IMG/VR virus record: IMGVR_UViG_3300025674_000364
Coordinates: 1-24,874 of that record
DNA from: a virus
Direction: 5' to 3' (one strand)
Length of the DNA stretch: 24,874 nucleotides
The translations under genes were made by a program, and so were the position numbers. This document shows, piece after piece, positions 7,668-14,005 of the stretch (its first letter is position 1; each line of letters starts with the position of its first letter). The notes beneath the pieces are model-generated. The model searched no databases. It saw only the letters and a program-made list of their open reading frames with translations, and had not been told where the DNA came from.

Positions 7668-7741
7668 ATAAAAGAATTAAAGGTGATATGTCTTAACGAA
7701 TTAGAAAATAATTAATGTTTAATATTTAAAAAAATTACGTT
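7668..7741 (+). promoter_or_regulatory. Major capsid gene leader region
   Basis: This is the longest non-coding stretch in the window (74 bases). It contains no exact TAnnTTTG box and no convincing hairpin. The last 25 bases are almost pure A/T with a run of seven A, ending ACGTT before the ATG. A-rich, structure-free leaders favour translation in Bacteroidota, which mostly do not use Shine-Dalgarno pairing. A promoter of another type could lie here but I cannot identify one. Confidence 0.3.
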
Positions 7742-9115
7742 ATGAAATATCATAAAGGTACGTATGGAAAAGAGACTATCGAGTCTAATGCTTTAGTAAC
7801 AAACTTGCTAAAGTACCCTGAAATCGCTAAAACGATTATCAGACAATATCCTCAATACTCATTAAACTTTTTTGTTGATGGGCTTGGGAGATATGCTAAA
7901 GAAGAAATGATTGGTGAAAACGCATTTAGATGGCCAATCTTAGGAAGATTAAATCGTCCTTCAACTTGTACTGGAACTAATACTGGAAACGGTCTTGGTT
8001 TAACTCAGTTCTCTGTTGAGTTTGAAGAAAACTACTTCAATCCTTACGATGTTGTAAGATTTGCTGGTGGTGTTCAAGCAATCGTTATGGGTGAGCCAAC
8101 TGCTACTGTTGGTGGTTATACTTTCCAATTCAAATTACAATCTACTGATGTTAATGCTTCTGTTCCTGCATCTGCTTTGACTGCTGGTACTACTGCTAAC
8201 ACTGTAGGTTCTGCTTTCCCTGAAGGATCTGATAGAGGTTATGAAAACCACGTTTACCCAGATTGGTATATCAATTACATTGGTATTTCAAGAAAAGCTA
8301 AATCAATTACTGGTTCTGCTTTAACTGATATTACTTGGGTTGAAAACAATGGTCAGAGATTATGGTTCTTTACTGATGAAATGTTAATGAGAGAAGAGTT
8401 CTTATACCAAAAAGAACTTGACGATTGGTATTCTGTTTCTACAATGGATGCTAATGGTAACTCTACTGTATTAGATAATCAAGGTCGTCCTATTGTTAAA
8501 GGTGATGGTATTTTAAGACAAATTGATGCTGCTAATGTTGATACTTATAATGGTCAATTGACTGAAAAGAGATTAACTGATTTCTTAGCTCAATTAGCTC
8601 TTAATACAGGAAATAAAAATTCAAGATGGATGGTATTTACTGGTACTGCTGGTAAAGTTGCTTTCCACGAAGCAATGAAAGATTTAGTTTACCCAAGTGG
8701 AAACTTAATCTATGATGCTCAAACTGGTCAAGAAATGAACATTGGTGTGAACTTTACTTCATACAATGCTCTTGGACATACATTGACATTAGTTCATTGT
8801 CCATTGTTTGATGATCCAAACTTACATGGAAATAGCTTAGACCCTCAAACTGGTTATCCAGTAGAATCTTTCAGAATGGTATTCCTTGATATGGGAACTA
8901 CTAATGGTGTTTCTAATATTGAAAGAAAAGTTAAGGGTGCTGGTGGAATTGATAGAGGAATGATTGTTAAGTATATTCCTGGTATGGTTGACCCATTTGA
9001 CCAAAAATCAATGAAAGCTGCTAACTCAAGAGATGCGTTTACTTGTGAAATGCTTTGTGAATCAGGTATTATCGTAAGAAACCCACTATCTTGTGGACAA
9101 TTAGTTTTCGCATAA
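7742..9115 (+). CDS. Major capsid protein (probable HK97 fold), 457 aa
   Basis: This would be the shell-forming protein. Support comes from position after the scaffold-like gene, length near that of crAss-like capsid proteins, and composition: few Cys, many Gly, Asn, Thr and aromatic residues, mixed alpha/beta. The N-terminal region (about 1-45) is helical, the middle (about 90-170) is strand-rich with a Ser/Thr/Ala loop (NASVPASALTAGTTANTVG), and the C-terminal part has a hydrophobic core around MVFLDMGTTN and ends with NPLSCGQLVFA. Codon choice differs from neighbours: about half of Phe codons are TTC and AAC is common, whereas the adjoining large genes mostly use TTT and AAT. That is expected of a very highly expressed gene. 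The HK97 fold is inferred from the phage group and not directly visible. Confidence 0.82.
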   Translation: MKYHKGTYGKETIESNALVTNLLKYPEIAKTIIRQYPQYSLNFFVDGLGRYAKEEMIGENAFRWPILGRLNRPSTCTGTNTGNGLGLTQFSVEFEENYFNPYDVVRFAGGVQAIVMGEPTATVGGYTFQFKLQSTDVNASVPASALTAGTTANTVGSAFPEGSDRGYENHVYPDWYINYIGISRKAKSITGSALTDITWVENNGQRLWFFTDEMLMREEFLYQKELDDWYSVSTMDANGNSTVLDNQGRPIVKGDGILRQIDAANVDTYNGQLTEKRLTDFLAQLALNTGNKNSRWMVFTGTAGKVAFHEAMKDLVYPSGNLIYDAQTGQEMNIGVNFTSYNALGHTLTLVHCPLFDDPNLHGNSLDPQTGYPVESFRMVFLDMGTTNGVSNIERKVKGAGGIDRGMIVKYIPGMVDPFDQKSMKAANSRDAFTCEMLCESGIIVRNPLSCGQLVFA

Positions 9116-9152
9116 TTTAATAATTATTAGTTAATAGGTAAAAGTAAAAGAT

Positions 9153-9842
9153 ATGGAAAAGTTAACATCTACAGCTGTTAAAAAATTAGCAAAAAATGCT
9201 CCTGAAAACGGCTTAGCTGAAATAAGGTTAGTGAACCCTAAAAGAACTGGTACAATTACGGTTAGAGGTTATAACGATGAAACGGGTGAATTTAGACCTT
9301 ACGTAGACCAACATGGTAATGAAAGGGTTATGAGAATTAACAAAAAAGTTCTACTCGATTTAAGTAAACTGAAAGACCAATTAACATATGAACAAGTGAG
9401 ATTGCACCCTATTTATACGCAGGGTGCGACTCCTGTTCTTAAAGTTATTAATCACGAAGTTGAAGATGAAAACTTTGTTCTTACCAAAGATTTAGAAGCT
9501 AAAGCTAATGGTATTATACAAGGTTTAAAAGACAACGAATTAAAGGATTTTGCAAGAGTATTGTTAATCCCTATTAGAGAAGGAAGTTCTATAACAGCAA
9601 TTAAACGTACATTGTACAATAAAGCTGAGGAAGATCCTACAGAAATTATTAATGAATTTAATAATCCTGATAGAGAATTAAAAACAATCTTGCAAAAAGG
9701 TTTAGAGAAAGACTTATTTACTAAATCCGGTGGAGTATTTAAATTCAAAGGTACAGTAATGGGAACTTCTTTTGAACTTGCTGTAGAGTGGTTAAGAGAA
9801 AATGAAGATATTCTTCCAAGTATTCGTAAAGAACTTAAATAA
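9153..9842 (+). CDS. Conserved-position head protein of unknown function, 229 aa
   Basis: I cannot name this protein. The N-terminal third (about residues 20-65) looks beta-rich (AEIRLVNPKRTGTITVRGY), while residues 105-229 are helical. They end with a segment (TVMGTSFELAVEWLRENEDILPSIRKELK) that looks like a small DNA-binding-type helical bundle, though this resemblance is weak. It sits 37 bases after the capsid gene behind an A-rich leader and shares its stop with the start of the next gene (TAATG at 9840-9844). Position suggests a head-completion, internal head or assembly protein. The alternative, a regulatory protein for the structural operon, cannot be excluded. The reading frame itself is secure. 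Confidence 0.7.
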   Translation: MEKLTSTAVKKLAKNAPENGLAEIRLVNPKRTGTITVRGYNDETGEFRPYVDQHGNERVMRINKKVLLDLSKLKDQLTYEQVRLHPIYTQGATPVLKVINHEVEDENFVLTKDLEAKANGIIQGLKDNELKDFARVLLIPIREGSSITAIKRTLYNKAEEDPTEIINEFNNPDRELKTILQKGLEKDLFTKSGGVFKFKGTVMGTSFELAVEWLRENEDILPSIRKELK

Positions 9843-10483
9843 TGACTATAGCTGAAATGCATACCGCTTGTGACATCGAATTAGATAAGGCTAATTCTCC
9901 TTGGTTTTCACCAAGTGAGAAAGACTATTTTCTAAATGAAGCTCAAATTGAGTATGTAAAAAAGCAATATGAAAAATTTGAGTTAGATGAAAGAGTACGT
10001 ATGGCGCTAATACCTTTAGTTAGAAGTATTAGTGGTAGTAATGCTACTGAGATTGACCTTAGTGCTATTCCTAATTATCTTTTTACTCTTAATCTTAGAG
10101 CTGAATTTAATAAGCTTTGTGGTAGTGGTACAAGTTGGGAGAAAGTATCTCCTGTTCAATTAGATGATGAGGGTGAAAATCAGAATGATCCTTTTAATAA
10201 GAATGATGATAGTAATCCTGGTTATACAACTGAAAACGATGGTACCAATAATTTGATAAAAGTTATTTCAGATAACCCAATGTTGAATTATGTATTAAAG
10301 TATTTATTGTTTCCACCTAATGTTAGTTTGGATCCTAATAACCCAGCTAACAATGTAAATTCTATAATGCCTGAATTTACTCATCAAGAAATAGTAAATC
10401 TTGCTGTACGTTCAATGTTAGCTACAACTGAACAACAACTTAATTACCAGTTACATACTAATGAGATTAATAATCAAAACTAA
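9842..10483 (+). CDS. crAss-like head-tail connector or ring-type structural protein, 213 aa
   Basis: The N-terminal helical region (MTIAEMHTACDIELDKANSPWFSPSEKDYFLNEAQIEYVKKQYEKF, about residues 1-46) has the general form seen in podovirus head-completion and adaptor proteins, where a short helical bundle packs under the portal. I recall a similar start in crAss-like virion proteins. The middle (about 105-140) is an Asn/Asp-rich loop (DDEGENQNDPFNKNDDSNPG), and the C-terminus is helical (HQEIVNLAVRSMLATTEQQLNYQL), as in gp4-type accessory proteins. It starts in the stop of the preceding gene, so translation is coupled. Virion role is likely; assignment to a specific neck ring is not possible from sequence alone. 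Confidence 0.6.
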   Translation: MTIAEMHTACDIELDKANSPWFSPSEKDYFLNEAQIEYVKKQYEKFELDERVRMALIPLVRSISGSNATEIDLSAIPNYLFTLNLRAEFNKLCGSGTSWEKVSPVQLDDEGENQNDPFNKNDDSNPGYTTENDGTNNLIKVISDNPMLNYVLKYLLFPPNVSLDPNNPANNVNSIMPEFTHQEIVNLAVRSMLATTEQQLNYQLHTNEINNQN

Positions 10484-10488
10484 AAGTC

Positions 10489-10815
10489 ATGGCTAAAGTA
10501 AAAATTACATATAATAGAGATCAACTTAGAGGTTTTACTATTGCAGAATTAAAAAGTTTAGATTTATATAAAAGAGCTAAATTAGATAAGGATGTTAAGA
10601 AAAAAGCTGACATCATTAAAGGAATGTTAGCTCAACAAAAATCTGAAAAGCCTGTTAGTAAACCTAAAGCTAAATCTAAGCCAAAGGCTACAACAGCTCC
10701 TAAAGCTGTTAATAAACCAATACCGGTTAAGATTAAGCCAGAAGTTGAAAAAATTAAAAAAGTAAATGTTGTGTTTCATCGTTTTGTGCGTAAAACAAAT
10801 AGACATTTACATTAA
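10489..10815 (+). CDS. SAP/Rho-N-like domain protein with histone-H1-like basic tail, 108 aa
   Basis: Residues about 14-48 (RGFTIAELKSLDLYKRAKLDKDVKKKADIIKGMLA) match the helix-extended loop-helix pattern of SAP and Rho-N domains, small DNA/RNA-binding modules with the form xLKxLx...KKxxIIxxL. Residues about 49-90 are rich in Lys, Pro and Ala (KPKAKSKPKATTAPKA), like the disordered tail of histone H1. The final 17 residues are basic and aromatic. The gene sits between virion genes, five bases after the connector gene, so the product may be a packaged DNA-condensing or DNA-guiding protein. That role is inference. It could instead be a non-virion assembly factor. The SAP-like match is by pattern and needs profile confirmation. 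Confidence 0.6.
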   Translation: MAKVKITYNRDQLRGFTIAELKSLDLYKRAKLDKDVKKKADIIKGMLAQQKSEKPVSKPKAKSKPKATTAPKAVNKPIPVKIKPEVEKIKKVNVVFHRFVRKTNRHLH

Positions 10816-10825
10816 TACGTATTAA
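10812..10825. repeat. 14-base perfect palindrome overlapping the stop of the SAP-like gene
   Basis: TTAATACGTATTAA reads the same on both strands. It includes the TAA stop (10813-10815) and lies about 20 bases before the ATG of the probable decoration protein. It could be a protein-binding site in the leader of a highly expressed gene. Because it is mostly A/T, chance cannot be excluded, although the central TACGTA is less expected in such a background. Confidence 0.35.
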
Positions 10826-10843
10826 CCTTCAAATTTAAATAAA

Positions 10844-11536
10844 ATGAAAATCGGAAGAAATTATTTCGCTTTAATCGCAGAAGCTCACGTTCCTGCGTTA
10901 ACTGGAACTGAGGTAGATATTACCCCAAGTTTCATTGTTCAAGCTGACGAATTAGCTGGAGCTGTATTTATTGCTCCTGTTCCTGGTGCACCAGGATTTA
11001 TTAACTTTACAATCGGTGGTACTTATGCTGTTGGTGATGATGTAAGAATTACTATTACTTCAAATATTACTAACAGACAATTGTACAGAAAGTCTTATGT
11101 TCATACTGTAGAAGCTGGTGGTACTGCTACTACTGCTATTGCAACTGCTTTAGGTGCTAAGATTGCAGCTGATTTAAATCAGTCTAACACTCCTTATTCA
11201 AATGTTGTTGTTTTGGGTTCTGTTATTACAGTTACACAATTAGATGATGATAAGCAAGGATTAAAAAGTGTTGAGTATACTGATAGTGCTTTAGGTACTA
11301 TTGTTGCTGTTGCTACTCCAACAGTTATTTCAGAAGGTCAACCATCTGACTTAATTGACAGAGGTATTGATGCTGCTAATATTAACTTAGCATCTTATGA
11401 TACTGTAAGAATTGATTTACATGCTGATGCTGCTATTCCGTTTATTGATTCGGAGGGAGCAACTGCAAGAGAAATCTATTGGTATGGTACTCCGGGTAAT
11501 GGAGCCGCATTTGCTTTGCTTATAAATAGCTTGTAA
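10844..11536 (+). CDS. Beta-rich probable capsid decoration (head auxiliary) protein, 230 aa
   Basis: This protein has a short N-terminal part, a beta domain at about residues 50-150, and a C-terminal part (about 160-230) rich in Ala, Ile and Asp. The central domain has the signature PGxP, F.IGG.YAVGDDVRITITSN, YVHTVEAGG, a helix (AIATALGAKIAADLN) and ITVTQL. The same pattern recurs inside the 398-aa neck protein encoded at 12809-14005, at its residues 120-215. There is no Cys, and the protein is acidic to neutral. Codon choice resembles the capsid gene (C-ending codons and GCT, ACT, GTT enriched, especially near the start), implying many copies per virion. It ends the head operon, directly before a strong terminator. 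A decoration protein is the best inference; a tail-tube or spike component is less likely. Confidence 0.6.
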   Translation: MKIGRNYFALIAEAHVPALTGTEVDITPSFIVQADELAGAVFIAPVPGAPGFINFTIGGTYAVGDDVRITITSNITNRQLYRKSYVHTVEAGGTATTAIATALGAKIAADLNQSNTPYSNVVVLGSVITVTQLDDDKQGLKSVEYTDSALGTIVAVATPTVISEGQPSDLIDRGIDAANINLASYDTVRIDLHADAAIPFIDSEGATAREIYWYGTPGNGAAFALLINSL

Positions 11537-11558
11537 TAATTGTTTTTTTACTATAAAG

Positions 11559-11594
11559 AAAGGTGGTGGACTAAAATCACCACCTTTTTTTTTT
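11559..11594 (+). terminator. Intrinsic terminator after the head genes
   Basis: A perfect ten-base-pair stem, AAAGGTGGTG / CACCACCTTT (11559-11568 with 11578-11587), encloses a nine-base loop. It is followed by a run of ten T (11585-11594, partly inside the stem). This is the strongest terminator in the window. It lies 22 bases after the stop of the decoration-type gene and should end transcription of the head operon. Confidence 0.85.
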
Positions 11595-11601
11595 AACTTT
11601 A
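11594..11601 (+). promoter_or_regulatory. Bacteroidota-type -7 box fused to the terminator, before the neck operon
   Basis: TAACTTTA is one base off TAnnTTTG and starts on the last T of the terminator tract. Four bases (CACT) separate it from the ATG at 11606, the same leaderless geometry as the boxes at 937-944, 986-993 and 21493-21500. Its -33 region would fall inside the terminator stem-loop. It restarts transcription for the neck and tail genes. Confidence 0.55.
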
Positions 11602-11605
11602 CACT

Positions 11606-12304
11606 ATGCCTACATTAGACCATTATGCTTATAATATCAGAAACATTGCTCGTGGTGGGCAAGGTAATTCTGATGATGAAAGATTAAATATCCGAATGAT
11701 AAGATTTTGGATAAACGGTTATAGAGCTGCCGGTATGAAACAAGTAACTGAAAATGGTAATAATATCCATCCACAGTTTATTCAAGATTTAGGTGTAGTT
11801 CCATTACAAGAAGTTGATAAGGCTGATAGTCAATGTCCACCAGTAGAATGGGGATGTAGTATTAAAAAGGTTTCTATACCTAATTTAATTGATTTTCCTG
11901 ATTTACGTGCATTAACTTATATTGGTAAAATAGATAAGTTATCTGGTTTTATTATTAATAATGCACACGAGGCTTCACAAAAAGTTCATACTAAGTTTGG
12001 TAAAATAATGTCAAGAGTTTATGTAATAGGCTCTAATATTTATTTTATGCTTAATGATAATGACAGAGATTTAGAGTATGTAAATATTCGTGGAGTATTT
12101 GAAATGCCAGAAGATGTTGTAACATATCCTACAGAGGGATGTGAACAAAAATGTTACGATCCATCTACTGACGAATATCCAATGCCACAAAGTTTGTATG
12201 AATATGTATTAAGAAGTATTCTGCAAAATGAATTAAATTGGTCTACACAAGCTGTTAATGATGAATTAAATAACGCAAGATTAGACAATGCTAAGATTGG
12301 ATAA
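11606..12304 (+). CDS. crAss-like neck/tail ring-type structural protein, 232 aa
   Basis: I recognise the pattern of a conserved crAss-like virion protein: a start with RNIARGGQGNSDDERLNIRMIRFWINGYRA (about residues 12-41), then CPPVEWGCSIKKVSIPNLIDFP, a strand-rich middle, and a C-terminal helical region after DEYPMPQSLYEYVLRSILQNEL. In the conserved module it neighbours the HU/IHF and ring genes, as here, and such proteins build the portal-proximal neck. Four Cys (77, 84, 179, 183) form CX6C and CX3C pairs, so a metal site or redox pair is possible. The start at 11606 is set by the box at 11594-11601. The next gene starts 17 bases before its stop. Which ring it forms is not determinable. 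Confidence 0.68.
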   Translation: MPTLDHYAYNIRNIARGGQGNSDDERLNIRMIRFWINGYRAAGMKQVTENGNNIHPQFIQDLGVVPLQEVDKADSQCPPVEWGCSIKKVSIPNLIDFPDLRALTYIGKIDKLSGFIINNAHEASQKVHTKFGKIMSRVYVIGSNIYFMLNDNDRDLEYVNIRGVFEMPEDVVTYPTEGCEQKCYDPSTDEYPMPQSLYEYVLRSILQNELNWSTQAVNDELNNARLDNAKIG

Positions 12305-12806
12305 TAAAAATAGATATACATTATTTGGTGTATATGAGATTTGTGAGGGAGATATAAATAGTGATTTAAAAGAATTAAAATATAAAAAAGGTGAAATACG
12401 TAAAATAAATTATAAGTTCTTTAGAAGAATTATAAGATTATATTTCACTATTTTGTTTAAAGAATTGATTAAAGGTAAATCAGTTCGTTTATATAATAGG
12501 TTTGGAATATTAAACATTGTTAAGACACAATGTACAAGATACAATCCTAAAAAATACATAATGAGGTTCAATGAAGAAACTGAAGAGTATGAAAGAAAGT
12601 TGGTCCAAATAAAACTTGATTTTGGATATTTTCATTTTGTATTTTGGGATAGTCCAAAAGTATTAAGACCTTATAAGTTTAATATTAATAATAAATGGAA
12701 AAGGTTGTTTATGGATAAGGTAAATGATGGTTTTGAATATTTGGATTTAAGTTTGTTTAAATATGGAAGAAATGCTTCTCCAGATTATATACATCATATA
12801 AAATAA
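12288..12806 (+). CDS. HU/IHF-fold virion-module protein, 172 aa
   Basis: Residues about 43-90 match the HU/IHF fold. A helical pair (KFFRRIIRLYFTILFKELIKGK) is followed by VRLYNRFGILNIVKTQCTRYNPKK, which mirrors the family pattern GxxVxLxxFGxFxVxxRxxRxxNPxT. The conserved Gly, Phe-Gly, Arg and Asn-Pro positions are visible. The N-terminal extension (1-42) and the aromatic C-terminal half (about 100-172) are longer than cellular HU. Genes of this family are a known hallmark of the crAss-like structural module, where they lie by the neck genes; whether they bind DNA in the virion or act as structural adaptors is not settled here. The protein is very basic. It overlaps the preceding gene by 17 bases and precedes the ring gene by two. 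Confidence 0.75.
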   Translation: MLRLDNKNRYTLFGVYEICEGDINSDLKELKYKKGEIRKINYKFFRRIIRLYFTILFKELIKGKSVRLYNRFGILNIVKTQCTRYNPKKYIMRFNEETEEYERKLVQIKLDFGYFHFVFWDSPKVLRPYKFNINNKWKRLFMDKVNDGFEYLDLSLFKYGRNASPDYIHHIK

Positions 12807-12808
12807 TT

Positions 12809-14005
12809 ATGAGCGATACAGTAAATAAAGTTTCTTTACATAGGATTATCGGTAACGTAATGGGTAATCTTGGTCTAAAAGACGTAGATAATAATTATGA
12901 TGATTTTGCTCGTTGGGCTTGTGAGGCTGAAAACAAAATAGGCTCTACTTCATCTTACAAAAGATTTGAATGTGAATTAACTATAAGAAATAGAAAAGCT
13001 ACATTACCACCTAACTTTGTTTATTTAAATGCTTTGAAGTATGGTAATAAAATTGTTCCTGTTACTAAGCGTTCATTTAGAATGTTTAATAAAGGAGCTA
13101 AAAACAATGTTTTAGATAATAATGATAACAGAAATTTTATTACTGGAAATAAACAAACAAATATTCCGGGTGTTCCAATGGTAATTGGAATTAATTTTGG
13201 TGGAGCTTTTATTGCTGGTGATAGTATAACAATCACAATAGCTTCTAATAATTGTGGTAATTTAGCTACTAATCTATTTACTTATATTGTTCAACCAGGA
13301 GATTCAATTCAATCTATAGCACAAGAATTTGCCAATCAAATAAATGCTATTGTAAATATTGGCTATACTGCTACGTCAAACAATACTTCAACAATTATTA
13401 CTGCTGACAGTCCTGATGTTATATTAACTATTTCATTAGTTACTGATAGCATTAATGGCACAATAAATCAAAATACTATTCAGCAAAGAGTTCCTACTAA
13501 GATTAAAACTGCTAAAACAAAATCATTAAAAAAAGATCCTATATTAACTTCTAAAAATTTAGCAAATTCTCATGTTGCTAAATTAAATACTGGAATTAAT
13601 TCTCAAGGAGCTGGTGGTATTGTAAGAGGTTTTTCTTATAATTATGATATAAGTCCTACAGATGAAGTTTTTTCAATAGATAATGGATGTATTAACTTTA
13701 ATGCTTATGATGATGAAAAGATTGGTATTTCTTATATGGGTATTGAATTAGATGAAAATGGATGGCCAATGGTTGCTGAAATACATGAAGATGCTGTTAC
13801 TCATTATCTTATGTATATGTATAAAAGTATTGATTTTTGGAATGGTAAAATGAATGCTGGTGTTTATGATAGACTGGAAAGAAGATGGTTTGATTTATGT
13901 GGTCAAGCTCGTGGTGATGATGAATTGCCTAACAGTCAAGAAATGATTTATTTATCTAACCTTTGGATGCAACTTGTTCCGCTTCCAAGTAAAGAAAACT
14001 TCTAA
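12809..14005 (+). CDS. Neck ring / tail stabilisation-type protein with inserted beta domain, 398 aa
   Basis: The N-terminal region (VSLHRIIGNVMGNLGLKDVDNNYDDFARWACEAENKIGS, about residues 7-46) followed by a beta segment with LPPNFVYLNALKYG (66-79) is characteristic of the crAss-like relative of podovirus gp4-type tail accessory proteins. The C-terminal part (about 275-398) resumes with DEVFSIDNGCINFNAYDDEKIGISYMG and a helical ending that contains HYLMYMYKSIDFW. Between them, residues about 120-220 form a separate domain (PGVP, INFGGAFIAGDSITITIASN, FTYIVQPGDSIQSIAQEFANQINA, STIITAD). It resembles the central domain of the probable decoration protein. This looks like a domain insertion into the neck protein. 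A basic linker (KIKTAKTKSLKKD, 231-243) follows. The last base of its stop is the first base of the next ATG (TAATG). Confidence 0.78.
   Translation: MSDTVNKVSLHRIIGNVMGNLGLKDVDNNYDDFARWACEAENKIGSTSSYKRFECELTIRNRKATLPPNFVYLNALKYGNKIVPVTKRSFRMFNKGAKNNVLDNNDNRNFITGNKQTNIPGVPMVIGINFGGAFIAGDSITITIASNNCGNLATNLFTYIVQPGDSIQSIAQEFANQINAIVNIGYTATSNNTSTIITADSPDVILTISLVTDSINGTINQNTIQQRVPTKIKTAKTKSLKKDPILTSKNLANSHVAKLNTGINSQGAGGIVRGFSYNYDISPTDEVFSIDNGCINFNAYDDEKIGISYMGIELDENGWPMVAEIHEDAVTHYLMYMYKSIDFWNGKMNAGVYDRLERRWFDLCGQARGDDELPNSQEMIYLSNLWMQLVPLPSKENF

Noticed and set aside
9118-9129. TAATAATTATTA palindrome after the capsid gene
   Set aside because: It is pure A/T, short, lacks a GC stem for termination, and has no promoter box positioned with it; chance is likely.
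9452-9862. 136-aa minus-strand open frame antisense to the 229-aa gene
   Set aside because: The Ser/Leu-rich product mirrors the sense gene; it has no start signal and would be the only minus gene in a plus block.
13021-13236. Minus-strand open frame inside the neck ring gene
   Set aside because: It is antisense to the conserved ring protein and shows no promoter box or neighbours.
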